From: Brachybacterium muris
GTDB lineage: Bacteria > Actinomycetota > Actinomycetes > Actinomycetales > Dermabacteraceae
Direction: 5' to 3'
DNA length: 64,000 nt
NCBI RefSeq assembly: GCF_016907455.1
Contig: NZ_JAFBCB010000001.1
Span: 1,178,001 to 1,242,000 of the forward strand
Both the position numbers and the translations under genes were made by a program. Of the stretch, positions 43,922 to 52,687 are shown piece by piece (position 1 is the stretch's first letter; every line of letters starts with the position of its first letter). The notes under the pieces are model-generated. The model ran no database searches and was not told the origin of the DNA. It worked only from the letters and a program-made list of their open reading frames with translations.

Positions 43922-43947
43922 CGATCATAAGCAACCAGTAATGATCG
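43922..43947. promoter_or_regulatory. Inverted-repeat operator between the divergent sugar operons
   Basis: CGATCAT (43922-43928) and ATGATCG (43941-43947) form a 7-bp inverted repeat with a 12-bp spacer. On the minus strand the left arm overlaps TATGAT, a good -10 for the deoR-type operon. The position in the only intergenic space between the two operons suits DeoR autoregulation. Confidence 0.6.
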
Positions 43948-43971
43948 CCAGTGGCAATTTGACGAACAGAC

Positions 43972-44000
43972 TTGACCACTCGTGTGCAGTCGCGCACACT
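43972..44000 (+). promoter_or_regulatory. Possible promoter of the PfkB-transporter operon
   Basis: TTGACC at 43972-43977 and CACACT at 43995-44000 are 17 bp apart, a standard -35/-10 spacing. The -10 keeps only the second-position A and final T of the consensus. The ATG of the first gene follows 71 bp later with a GGAGAG ribosome site. Confidence 0.4.
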
Positions 44001-44070
44001 GTCCGCATCGCCCGGAGCGCAGAACAGCGCACCACGTCACCCGACAGGGCGCCCGAGGAACGGAGAGTCG

Positions 44071-45066
44071 ATGACCGACCCCCAGGCACCGCAGCAGGTC
44101 GCCGCCCCGGCTCGTGCCACCACGACGTCGCAGGTGGTGGACCTCCTCGCCGTGGGCCAGCTCTTCCTCGACGTGCTCTACGGCCCGCTGCCCTCCGCAC
44201 CCGTGCTCGGGCAGGAGCTGTTCACCGAGCAGGTCACCCTCGTGCCCGGCGGGATCGCGAACTTCGCCGCGGCCGCCACGGCCCTCGGCGCCCGGGCGGA
44301 GATCGCCGCGCCGATCGGTGACGGGCCGCTCAGCGCCCTCACCCGCACGCTGCTCGAGGAGCGCGGGATCGGGACCGATGCCCTGGAGGTCCAGGCGGGC
44401 TGGGACCTCCAGCTCACCACTGGACTCTCCTACGAGGGCGACCGCGCCCTGGTCACCGCCGGGCTCCCGCCCGCGGGCCGTGCCGGCGCCCCGCGAGGGC
44501 TCGCCCGGGCGGGCTCGGTCGCCGTCCATCTCGAGCTCGGTGACATGCCCTGGCTCGCGGACACCCCGGGCCGGGTCTTCGCCGACGTGGGCTGGGATCC
44601 GAGCGGCGTGTGGGACCGTGCCATGCTGCGCCACCTCGCGCACTGCCACGTCTTCCTCCCGAACGCCGACGAGGCCCAGGCCTACACCCGCACCGGCTCG
44701 CCGCGCGCGGCCGCCCGCGCGCTCGCCGAGCTCGTGCCGCTCGCGGTCGTCACCTGCGGGGCCGACGGGGTGATCGCGATCGACGCCGCCGCCGGCACCG
44801 AGGTCCAGGTGGGGGCGGTTGACCTCGGCCCCATCGACCCGACGGGGGCCGGGGACACCTTCGGCGCCGCGCTCATCGTGCTCCTGGACCGCGGCCTGCC
44901 GCTGGCGGCGGCGGCCGAGGCGGCCGGCCTCGCCGCGACCGCACGCGCCGCAGGCGCCGTCGGCCCCGCCCGTACCCCCTCGCTCCCGCAGCTCGCCGAG
45001 CTCGCGCGAGAGCACCGCCTGGACTGCGCAGAGGCGCTCACCGCCCTCAGCCGGTCCTCCCCATGA
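44071..45066 (+). CDS. PfkB-family carbohydrate kinase
   Basis: 331 residues. Ribokinase-fold enzyme that phosphorylates a sugar or nucleoside. 'LVPGGIANFAAAATALGARAEIAAPIGDG' contains the substrate-binding GG and NxA pattern; 'IDPTGAGDTFGAALI' contains the anion-hole GAGD motif with the catalytic Asp. It is first in an operon with a sugar ABC importer, so it probably phosphorylates the imported sugar or its hydrolysis product. The stop overlaps an ATG at 45063, but that ATG is probably not the real start of the next gene. Confidence 0.88.
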   Translation: MTDPQAPQQVAAPARATTTSQVVDLLAVGQLFLDVLYGPLPSAPVLGQELFTEQVTLVPGGIANFAAAATALGARAEIAAPIGDGPLSALTRTLLEERGIGTDALEVQAGWDLQLTTGLSYEGDRALVTAGLPPAGRAGAPRGLARAGSVAVHLELGDMPWLADTPGRVFADVGWDPSGVWDRAMLRHLAHCHVFLPNADEAQAYTRTGSPRAAARALAELVPLAVVTCGADGVIAIDAAAGTEVQVGAVDLGPIDPTGAGDTFGAALIVLLDRGLPLAAAAEAAGLAATARAAGAVGPARTPSLPQLAELAREHRLDCAEALTALSRSSP

Positions 45067-45080
45067 CGCTCCACCCCACC

Positions 45081-45150
45081 AGCAGTTCCCTCACCACCCG
45101 CAGTTCCCTCACCACCAGCAGTTCCCTCACCACCAGCAGTACCCACACCC
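45081..45150 (+). repeat. Tandem 18-bp repeats upstream of the sugar-binding lipoprotein
   Basis: Three complete units (45081-45098, 45099-45116, 45117-45134) of AGCAGTTCCCTCACCACC, the second with one change, and a degenerate fourth unit to 45150. They fill the gap between the PfkB stop and the ribosome site AGGAG at 45151-45155. If translation began at ATG 45063 they would encode Ser-Ser-Leu-Thr-Thr repeats in front of the signal peptide. Confidence 0.85.
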
Positions 45151-45161
45151 AGGAGTTCACC

Positions 45162-46463
45162 ATGACGCATCCCCGTCTCTCCCGTCGTTCCGCGCTCGGT
45201 CTCGGCGCGGCGGCAGGTTCGCTGGCACTGTTCACCGGCTGCTCGACCAGCACCTCCGGCTCCGGCTCCGGCGGGGGCAAGGACGGCGGGATCTCGCTGT
45301 GGATCTGGCCCGAGGGCTTCGCCGATGACGTCGTCGCGGACATCACCGAGCGCTTCCCGGACGCCGGCTTCACCCAGACCGTCCAGGGCGGCGACTTCAA
45401 GCAGAAGCTGCAGACCACCCTCCAGGCCGGGAAGGGCCTGCCGAACATCACCGGCATCAAGGGCGAGGACATCGCGCACTTCTCGAGCGTCGCCGAGTAC
45501 TTCGTGGACCTCAACACCCTCGGGGCCGAGGACCACAAGGGCGAGTACGCGGACTGGAAGTGGGAGCAGGCCACCACCAAGGACGGCAAGCAGCTGGGCA
45601 TCCCGATCGACATCGGCCCCACCGCCCTGTTCTACCGCCACGACATCTTCGAGAAGAACGGACTGCCCTCCACCCCGGAGGACCTCGCCGCCGCGATCCG
45701 CGAATGGGAGCAGCTGTTCGACCTCGGCAAGCAGCTGAACGCCGCCGACAAGGACACGTACCTCATCCGGAACCTCTCCGGCGTCTTCGACCTCGCCTGG
45801 CGCCAGAGCGGCAAGGCGTTCATCGACGAGGAGGGCGCGTTCATCGGCGCGGACTCCCACATCCGCCAGGCCTGGGACCTCGCGATCTCCGCGCACGACG
45901 CGGGCATCAACGCGGCGCTCGAGTCCAACACCCCCGACCTCGCCGCGGCCGTCGCCGCCGGCAAGCTGCCAGCGGACTTCGGCGCCTCCTGGCACCTCGC
46001 TGACCTCATCGTCGACGCCCCGGACACCTCCGGGAAGTGGCACGTCTGCGAGCACCCCGGCGACGCCGCGAACCTCGGCGGCTCCTTCCTGGGCATCCCG
46101 GCGGACGTCGAGGACCAGGAGCAGGCCTTCGAGATCATCCTCGCGCTGCTGGACGCGAAGAACCTCGCCCGCGAGTACGTCCACTCCGGGAACTTCCCCG
46201 CGAACCTCGAGGCGATGGAGTCCCCCGAGGTGCAGGGCGAGGTCGAGTTCCTCGGCGGCCAGGTCGCCGGCAAGGTGTTCGCCCACGCCGCAGAGTACGT
46301 CCGCCCCCTCTACGAGGACCCTGCCGACGGCACCGTCAACGCCCCGTTCTACGCCGAGCTCGCGCTCGTCGAAGCGAGCGGCAAGGACCCGGCGAAGGCC
46401 TGGGACGCGGCCGTGGCCGAGGCGGAGCGGCTCGCGGAGCAGAACGGGATCACGGTCGCCTGA
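45162..46463 (+). CDS. Sugar ABC transporter substrate-binding lipoprotein (family 1)
   Basis: 433 residues. The lipoprotein signal MTHPRLSRRSALGLGAAA ends in the lipobox LFTGC, then a Ser/Gly linker and the family-1 solute-binding fold ('ISLWIWPEGFADDVV', 'IPIDIGPTALFYRHDIF'). ATG 45162 was chosen because it has AGGAG six bases upstream and gives a proper signal peptide; the in-frame ATG 45063 overlaps the PfkB stop and would add 33 repetitive residues that spoil the signal. It delivers an oligosaccharide or mannoside to the two permeases that follow. Confidence 0.9.
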   Translation: MTHPRLSRRSALGLGAAAGSLALFTGCSTSTSGSGSGGGKDGGISLWIWPEGFADDVVADITERFPDAGFTQTVQGGDFKQKLQTTLQAGKGLPNITGIKGEDIAHFSSVAEYFVDLNTLGAEDHKGEYADWKWEQATTKDGKQLGIPIDIGPTALFYRHDIFEKNGLPSTPEDLAAAIREWEQLFDLGKQLNAADKDTYLIRNLSGVFDLAWRQSGKAFIDEEGAFIGADSHIRQAWDLAISAHDAGINAALESNTPDLAAAVAAGKLPADFGASWHLADLIVDAPDTSGKWHVCEHPGDAANLGGSFLGIPADVEDQEQAFEIILALLDAKNLAREYVHSGNFPANLEAMESPEVQGEVEFLGGQVAGKVFAHAAEYVRPLYEDPADGTVNAPFYAELALVEASGKDPAKAWDAAVAEAERLAEQNGITVA

Positions 46464-46464
46464 C

Positions 46465-47454
46465 ATGACGAGCACGCCGTCCCCGCAGGTCCTCCCACCC
46501 CGCCCCGCCGGCGACCGCCGCCGGCGGGGCGGGGGCCGCCCCACCGACCCCGGCACCCTCGGCGTGCGCGGGAGGCGTGCGCGCCCGATGTACCTCGCGG
46601 TCGCCCCGTACTTCCTGCTCTTCGCGGTCTTCAGCGCGATCCCGATCGTCTTCACGATGTTCCTCGCGTTCACGGACTGGCGCGGCATCGGGGAGTGGAA
46701 CGTCATCGGGCTGGAGAACTTCTCCTACCTGATCCACGACCCCCTGTTCTGGAAGTCGCTGAAGAACACCCTGATCCTCTGGGTGATGTCCACGGTCCCG
46801 TGCCTCACCCTGGCGACCCTGCTCGCCCTCGCGCTGAACGCCTCGGTGCGCTTCTCCACGGTGTACCGGGTCGCCTATCTGGTCCCGAACATCACCTCGC
46901 TCGTGGCGATGGGCATCCTGTTCAGCTCGATCTTCTCCTCGAACTTCGGCATCGCGAACGCGATGCTGAACCTCGTGGGGATCGACTCCGTGCGCTGGCT
47001 GCAGACGGAGTGGGGGATCAAGATCGCGATCTCCACCTTGTCCGCGTGGAGTTTCGTGGGCTACAACGCCCTGATCATCCTCGCGGGCCTGCAGTCGATC
47101 GAGAAGCAGGTGTACGAGGCCGCGCAGCTGGACGGCGCCGGGCCCGTGCGGACCTTCTTCTCCATCACGCTGCCGATGCTGCGCCCCATCGTCCTGTTCA
47201 TCACGATCATGTCGACCATCGGCTCGCTGCAGAGCTTCACCGAGTCCCAGGTGATGACGTCCTCGCAGGGCGGGGGAGCCTCCTCCGCCGGCGGCGTCGG
47301 CAACTCGGGGCTGACCATGGTGCTGTACTTCTACTCCGTCGCGTTCCAGGAGAACCGTTACGGGTACGGCGCCACCATCGCGTGGGGCGTGATGGTCGTG
47401 GTCATCGTCTTCACGATCATCAACTGGTTCGCCACTCGGGAGCGCTCACGATGA
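46465..47454 (+). CDS. Sugar ABC transporter permease, MalF/UgpA type
   Basis: 329 residues. A basic N-terminus of about 40 residues leads into six membrane helices beginning 'LAVAPYFLLFAVFSAIPIVF'. The coupling motif is 'YEAAQLDGAGPVRTFFSITLPMLRP', the EAA loop of carbohydrate importers. It starts one base after the binding-protein stop and overlaps the start of the second permease. No ATPase gene follows, so a shared MsiK-type ATPase encoded elsewhere must power the system. Confidence 0.92.
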   Translation: MTSTPSPQVLPPRPAGDRRRRGGGRPTDPGTLGVRGRRARPMYLAVAPYFLLFAVFSAIPIVFTMFLAFTDWRGIGEWNVIGLENFSYLIHDPLFWKSLKNTLILWVMSTVPCLTLATLLALALNASVRFSTVYRVAYLVPNITSLVAMGILFSSIFSSNFGIANAMLNLVGIDSVRWLQTEWGIKIAISTLSAWSFVGYNALIILAGLQSIEKQVYEAAQLDGAGPVRTFFSITLPMLRPIVLFITIMSTIGSLQSFTESQVMTSSQGGGASSAGGVGNSGLTMVLYFYSVAFQENRYGYGATIAWGVMVVVIVFTIINWFATRERSR

Positions 47455-48335
47455 CCCTTGCCCCGACCCCCACCCGCCCTCGCGCCGAGGAGCACGCCCC
47501 GGCGGCGCATCGCCCGCGGCTGCGCCCGGGCCGCGTGATCCGCCACGTCCTGCTGCTCCTCGGAGCGCTCGTGTCGATCTTCCCGTTCTACTGGATGATC
47601 GTGCTGTCCAGCCACCGCTCCGCGGCGATCTTCGAGTTCCCGCCGCCGCTGCTGCCCGGCGACCGCTTCATGGAGAACTTCACCCGGGTGATGGACTCGG
47701 TGAACGTGTGGGCCGCGATGGGCAACACGGTGGTCGTCGCCTCGACGGTGACGTTCTTCGTGCTGCTGATCGACTCGCTGGCCGCGTTCGCGTTCGCGAA
47801 GTTCTCCTTCCGCGGCAAGAACGTCCTGTTCCTGCTGGTCATGCTGACGTTCCTGCTGCCTTCGCAGCTCGCGACCATCCCGCAGTTCCTGATGATGACG
47901 GAGCTGGGCTGGGTGGGGGAGCTGAAGTCCGTGATCGTCCCCTCGCTCGCCGGCGCCTTCGGGATCTTCTGGCTGCGGCAGTTCTTCCAGAACTCCGTGC
48001 GGACCGAGCTCATCGAGGCCGCGACGATCGACGGCTGCGGCTTCTTCCGCCAGTACTTCCACGTCGCCCTGCCCTCGGGCCGCTCCGCGATGGCGTTCCT
48101 GGGCATGTTCACGTTCATCGGCTCGTGGAACGACTTCATGTGGCCGCTCATCGTGCTGAACGACCCCGACCGCCTCACCCTCCAGGTGGCGCTGTCCCAG
48201 CTGCAGACCACCCACGGCACCGACTACGGCATGCTCATGATGAGCGCGCTCATCGCCGTGGTCCCGCTGATCCTCGTGTTCATCATCGGCGCGAAGCAGT
48301 TCATCGCCGGGATCACGGACGGGGCGGTGAAGTAG
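47451..48335 (+). CDS. Sugar ABC transporter permease, MalG/UgpE type
   Basis: 294 residues, six membrane helices. 'IFPFYWMIVLSSHRSAAIF' opens the core and the coupling loop is 'IEAATIDGCGFFRQYFHVALP' followed by 'FLGMFTFIGSWNDFMWPLIVL', both standard for the MalG class. It is the last gene of the operon; a hairpin terminator is 12 bp downstream. Confidence 0.92.
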   Translation: MTLAPTPTRPRAEEHAPAAHRPRLRPGRVIRHVLLLLGALVSIFPFYWMIVLSSHRSAAIFEFPPPLLPGDRFMENFTRVMDSVNVWAAMGNTVVVASTVTFFVLLIDSLAAFAFAKFSFRGKNVLFLLVMLTFLLPSQLATIPQFLMMTELGWVGELKSVIVPSLAGAFGIFWLRQFFQNSVRTELIEAATIDGCGFFRQYFHVALPSGRSAMAFLGMFTFIGSWNDFMWPLIVLNDPDRLTLQVALSQLQTTHGTDYGMLMMSALIAVVPLILVFIIGAKQFIAGITDGAVK

Positions 48336-48346
48336 GGGAATCTGCT

Positions 48347-48368
48347 CCCGATCAGGGGACTGATTGGG
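48347..48368 (+). terminator. Hairpin terminator after the sugar transporter operon
   Basis: CCCGATCAG (48347-48355) pairs with CTGATTGGG (48360-48368), nine pairs with one G-T, around a GGGA loop. It stands 12 bp after the last stop codon of the operon. Confidence 0.65.
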
Positions 48369-48406
48369 GCCAGCGGGCAGCGGGCGTCGTGTGACAGCCT
48401 GGGGCG

Positions 48407-48880
48407 ATGTCACGCCCCATGCAGGTCTCCGACAGCATCGAGATCGACGCCGAGCCGATGACGATCTACCGCCAGCTCGCCGACCCCTCCCTGATGGGGC
48501 GCTGGAGCCCGGAGAACCTGGGCACCGCCGCGCCCGGGCGCGGCCCGCTCACGGTGGGCGAGGAGTTCGTGGGCCGCAACCGGCGCGGTCCCGGACGCTG
48601 GTCCACCGCCTGCACCGTGACCGCCGCCGAGCCGGGGGAGAGGTTCGCGTTCCGGGTGCACCGGATCGGTCTGCGTCGGCCGCTGCTGCGCGGCGCGATC
48701 GCGACCTGGAGCTACACCCTCGAGCCGGTGGGTGCGCGGCGCTGCCGCGTCACCGAGACCTGGCAGGACGACAGGAGGGGATGGCCGGACACCTGGGCGG
48801 CGCGGTTCGATCGACTGGTCACCCGGGGCAGCACCTTCGACCAGTTCCAGGGCGAATCAGGTTTCGAGGTGATCACGTAG
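48407..48880 (+). CDS. SRPBCC/polyketide-cyclase-like protein
   Basis: 157 residues. START-like helix-grip fold: 'VSDSIEIDAEPMTIYRQLADPSLMGRWSPENLG' is the typical opening, and 'ATWSYTLEPVGARRCRVTETW' the central strands. Such proteins bind hydrophobic ligands or act as cyclases; nothing in the neighbourhood defines the ligand. It appears to be a single-gene unit between the sugar operon and the convergent defence locus. Confidence 0.82.
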   Translation: MSRPMQVSDSIEIDAEPMTIYRQLADPSLMGRWSPENLGTAAPGRGPLTVGEEFVGRNRRGPGRWSTACTVTAAEPGERFAFRVHRIGLRRPLLRGAIATWSYTLEPVGARRCRVTETWQDDRRGWPDTWAARFDRLVTRGSTFDQFQGESGFEVIT

Positions 48881-48978
48881 TGACCCGAGTTGGGCAAGGC
48901 GTGATGGGAGCACGAATCGGTGCGGTCGGGGTTCGGAGTTCAACTCGGCCGCACACGAAACTACTCGCGTCGATTCGT

Positions 48979-50106
48979 TCACCCCTGCTCGATGCCGGAA
49001 TCTGAGCTCTCGACGACGTCACGCGTCACTGACTTTCCTGTCGCCTGCTCAACGAGAGCGCAGAGTGCTTCGCGCCGCGCCGTGAAGAAGCCCTGGAAGT
49101 CGTCAGCCCACAACAGCTTCGGATCGATCTGGTGATCGGCCACGACCTCGTCGATGAGAGCCGCAGGAGCCTGACTCTCCCGCTCGATGGTCTTCCGGTA
49201 GACGCTCGGCGCGTTGCCGGAGAGCTTGATGTTCGTAGTCCTCGCCAGGGGCGTCTTGTTGACGATGCTCTCCCGCTGTTCCCACGGGATGTCATTCTTG
49301 TTGCACCAGGCCTTGGGGAAGATGTGGTGGATGTCCACGCGGAGTTCGAGGTAGTGGGCGCGGTCGAAGGACTGGTTGAAGACCCAGTCCTTGCAGTCGT
49401 GCGCCATCAGCAGTGCGTACAGCCCCTTGTACGCCGCGGAGTTGCGAGTGCGGAGGCTGTGCAGGCGGGACTCGTTGAAGTAGGACTCCTCGACGGTGCG
49501 GGGCACGACGGCGTCGTCCTTTGCCTGTGCCCAGGCCGGTACCTGTTCCACGTCGCGCGCGAACCTGGTCTCGATCGCGCTGCCGTACAGCTCGCCGAAG
49601 ATCCCGCTCCAGAACCACTGGCGGATCCTGGCATGCACGCCGTACGCATCTGATGTCTCGCCGAGTGCGACGCGGAGGACGGCGAGAGGGACGATCTGCT
49701 TGGGGTACGGCAGGTCCGATGCCGTGTGGACGTGCTGCCCATCCAAGAACTTGGCCGCCCAGATCAGTCCTTCAACGATCTTGGGTGACCACTGGAGGTA
49801 GCTCTCGAGCCGGAGCTTGAGCACGTCCTCCTTGCGGGCGGTGGTGGCAGTGGGGCCATGGAGACTCGAGGCCAGTGTCACGGCTTGCAGGAAGTCATCG
49901 TTGTCGAAGCCCTCGAGCACCGGATGGTCGTCGAGCACCTCGCGGATCCGTTCCCAGTCCCGCCGGAGTCGGAAGGCCTTGCCTTCCTGCTCGAAGTAGG
50001 AGCGATCGCCTGCGAACTTCGCCGTGAGGAGTTCGAAGACGGTGAGCTTCACTCCGCCCTGGTTCACCTTCTCGAAGACGGTGGTCACCGCTTCGACGGT
50101 GGTCTC
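48979..50106 (-). pseudogene. DUF262/DUF1524 (GmrSD-like) protein, C-terminal fragment
   Basis: About 374 residues of the C-terminal part, cut off from its start by IS21 copy 2. It resumes with 'TTVEAVTTVFEKVNQGGVKLTVFELL', the end of the DUF262 domain, and contains the DUF1524 nuclease-like block 'VDIHHIFPKAWCNKNDIPW' with 'NKTPLARTTNIKLSG' (His-His and Asn of a His-Me finger). In GmrSD/BrxU-type proteins this domain cuts DNA carrying modified bases. Joined to 52688-53349 minus one duplication it restores a 594-residue frame. The open frame continues into the element but without meaning. Confidence 0.88.
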
Positions 50107-50219
50107 TGAGTATTCGTAGTCGTGGGAGCCACCGAATCTTGCTCTTGGGGACCGCCGATCGTGCCGACGGGGGCCAGTAGCCGCCGCGGTGGGGACCACT
50201 GGCTCCCGCCGGCATCGGG

Positions 50220-50966
50220 TCACTGGGGCAGTGCGGTGTGTTCTCGCATGTTCCTGTCGCCGGTGTCGATCCAGATTGTGTTGTGCACGATGCGGTCCAT
50301 GATCGCATCGGCGTGGACTGCTCCACCGAGCCGGGCGTGCCAGTCCTTCTTCGGGTACTGGGTGCAGAACACGGTCGAGCCGGTGTCATAGCGGCGCTCG
50401 AGCAGTTCCAGCAGCATCGAACGCATTCCCTCGTCAGGATGGTCCAGCAGCCACTCGTCGATCACCAGCAGCGAGAACGTGGAGTACTTCCGCAGGAACT
50501 TCGTCTGGCCCTGCGGCTTGTCCTTTGCCAGGGCCCAGGCCTCTTCGAGGTCGGGCATTCGGATGTAGTGGGCTCGGAGCCGGTGCTGGCAGGCCTGCTT
50601 CGCCAGCGCGCAGCCGAGGTAGGACTTCCCTGAGCCGGTGAAGCCCTGGAAGACCACGTTCTGTTGCCGCTGGATGAAGGAGCAGGTTGCCAGTTGCGCG
50701 ATCACGTTCCGGTTCAGTCCCCGTTCCTCGACCAGATCCAGCCGCCGCAGGTCCGCTCCGGGATAACGCAGCCCCGCCCGGCGGATCAGACCCTCGACCT
50801 TTCCATGATTGAAGATGGAATGCGCCTCGTCCACGATCAGCTGGAGCCGTTCCTGGAACGACATCCCCAGCACGTGAGCCTCATCCTGGGCATCGATCGC
50901 GTCCAGCAGCGCGGTCGCGCCCATCTCGCGCAGCTTCCGCTTCGTGTCGTTATCGATCACGCTCAC
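50220..50966 (-). CDS. istB: IS21-family ATPase helper IstB, copy 2
   Basis: 248 residues, identical to the copy-1 protein, including Walker A GFTGSGKS and Walker B VIDEW. It starts at GTG 50966 inside the istA stop. Intact and presumably functional. Confidence 0.96.
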   Translation of the reverse strand: MSVIDNDTKRKLREMGATALLDAIDAQDEAHVLGMSFQERLQLIVDEAHSIFNHGKVEGLIRRAGLRYPGADLRRLDLVEERGLNRNVIAQLATCSFIQRQQNVVFQGFTGSGKSYLGCALAKQACQHRLRAHYIRMPDLEEAWALAKDKPQGQTKFLRKYSTFSLLVIDEWLLDHPDEGMRSMLLELLERRYDTGSTVFCTQYPKKDWHARLGGAVHADAIMDRIVHNTIWIDTGDRNMREHTALPQ

Positions 50967-52525
50967 CGGACACCTCCGGCGTAGTAGTCGGCGCCACGGA
51001 CGTATCCGCCGTCTTCCGCGGGTTCCTCGCGGGGTGGACGCAGGGCGGCGACCTTGTCCTGCCCGGTGGCCAAGATCGGGTGCAGATGCGCATAGCGCGG
51101 TGAACGGACCCGTCCCGTCAGCGCGAGTGCGCAGGCCGCCTCGACCCGATCTACGGAGAAGCGGCGAGAGAGCCGTAGCACCGCCAACGCGGGATCCAGG
51201 CCCTGTTCCACGATCGGCACGGACTCGAAGATCCGCTGGATCACGATCACCGTGGCCGGCCCGACCCGATCTGCCCACGCCCGCACCCTCTGCGCGTCCC
51301 AGGCCTGGAAACGCTCGCCCGCAGGTAGGTCCGCGTCGTTGGTGCGGTACTCATTGCTCGCGGTCTCCGGGAGCAGCAGGTGACTGGTCAGTCGCTGGCT
51401 GCCCTGATAGATCTCCAGCGTCCGGGCCGTGATGCGCAGATCGACCTTCGCGCCGATGTGCGCGAACGGCGCGGAGTAGAAGTTCCGCGCGAACGTGACG
51501 TGCCCGTTCCTGCCCACTCGTCGTCCGTAGTGCCATGTCGAGATCTCGTAGGGCACCGCCGGCAGCGGCGTCAGCAGCGGCCGCTCCTCCGCGTCGAACA
51601 CGCTGGCGCGGGATCCGGGCCGCTTCTGGAACGGCTCCGCGTTATAGGCCTCCATCCGCTGCCCGATGGCGGCTGCAAGTTCGGGCAGGGACGTGAATCG
51701 CTGATCCCGCAGCCCGGCGATGACCCAGGTCGCGACGTGCGCGACGGTGTTCTCCACGCTCGCCTTGTCTTTCGGTTTCCGCACCCTCCCCGGGAGCACC
51801 GCCGCCGAGTAATGCGCTGCCATCTCGCGATACGCATCGTTCAGGACGATCTCGCCCTCGCGGGGGTGCTTCACCACACCGGTCTTGAGGTTGTCCGGAA
51901 CGATCCTCGGGACCGTCCCGCCCAGCGCCTCGAACATCGCTACGTGCGCTCGCAGCCAGGACTCCTGGCGCATATCCAGCGCCGGGAAGCAGAACGCGTA
52001 ACGAGAAAAAGGCAGGCAGGCAACGAACAAGAACACCTTCGAGACCTCGCCGGTGACCGGATCGGCCAGCTCCATCGTGGGGCCGGACCAGTCGACCTCC
52101 ACGCTCTGGCCGGCCTTGTGACCGACTCTCGAAGCGGCACCGGTGACCATGACGTGGTGCTGGTAGGTGCGGCAAAACCGGTCATACCCCATCGCCGGAT
52201 CCCCAGCCGCCGTGGTCGCGTCGAAGTACTCGCCGTGCAACAGCTTCAGCGTCACGCCGACCCTGGCCATCTCTCGATGGACCTGTTCCCAGTCCGGCTG
52301 TGCGAACACGCTCTCGTGCTCGCCCCGGCCCGGGAACAACCGGGCATACACCTGCTCATCGGCGACGTCCGCGATATCGCCCCACCCGATCCCTGCAGCG
52401 TCAGCGGCCTCGAACACCGCCCTCACGGACTTGCGGGACATGCCCTGCGAGGACGAAATCGCTCGCCCCGACAGACCTTCTGCGCGCAGCTGGAGCACCA
52501 GCTTCGCCCTGATCTTCCGTACCAT
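50963..52525 (-). CDS. istA: IS21-family transposase IstA, copy 2
   Basis: 520 residues, identical to copy 1, with the DDE residues at 145, 211 and 258. Start at ATG 52525 behind the ribosome-site hairpin at 52534-52574. Identity with the other copies suggests very recent spread. Confidence 0.97.
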   Translation of the reverse strand: MVRKIRAKLVLQLRAEGLSGRAISSSQGMSRKSVRAVFEAADAAGIGWGDIADVADEQVYARLFPGRGEHESVFAQPDWEQVHREMARVGVTLKLLHGEYFDATTAAGDPAMGYDRFCRTYQHHVMVTGAASRVGHKAGQSVEVDWSGPTMELADPVTGEVSKVFLFVACLPFSRYAFCFPALDMRQESWLRAHVAMFEALGGTVPRIVPDNLKTGVVKHPREGEIVLNDAYREMAAHYSAAVLPGRVRKPKDKASVENTVAHVATWVIAGLRDQRFTSLPELAAAIGQRMEAYNAEPFQKRPGSRASVFDAEERPLLTPLPAVPYEISTWHYGRRVGRNGHVTFARNFYSAPFAHIGAKVDLRITARTLEIYQGSQRLTSHLLLPETASNEYRTNDADLPAGERFQAWDAQRVRAWADRVGPATVIVIQRIFESVPIVEQGLDPALAVLRLSRRFSVDRVEAACALALTGRVRSPRYAHLHPILATGQDKVAALRPPREEPAEDGGYVRGADYYAGGVR

Positions 52526-52533
52526 TCCAGATT

Positions 52534-52574
52534 GCTCCTTCCGCCGCGTGCCCTATACACACGGCGGAAGGAGC
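52534..52574 (-). promoter_or_regulatory. Hairpin sequestering the istA ribosome site, copy 2
   Basis: The same 13-bp perfect stem as at 32026-32066, inverted. It would block istA translation from transcripts that enter from the host gene, which reads in the same direction as this copy. Confidence 0.7.
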
Positions 52575-52687
52575 GTAGACAGAGCGGCCCCAACGACACC
52601 ACTGGTGGTCCCGAACGACGCCACCGCTACGGCAGCGACGTGGCACCCGAACCCTCGATCAGCGGACCCCAGCGAGGCGAATATTCA

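Larger units (their letters stand above)
50107..52687 (-). mobile_element. IS21-family element, copy 2 (2581 bp, minus orientation)
   Basis: Same length and ends as copy 1 but inverted: it begins TGAGTATTCG and ends CGAATATTCA on the plus strand. The duplication GTCTC is at 50102-50106 and 52688-52692 (5 bp). It splits the DUF262/DUF1524 gene at about codon 219, in the same orientation as that gene. Confidence 0.96.

Noticed and set aside
45081-45150. Short tandem repeats as a CRISPR array
   Set aside because: Units are adjacent without spacers and are in frame with coding sequence; no cas genes are present anywhere in the window.
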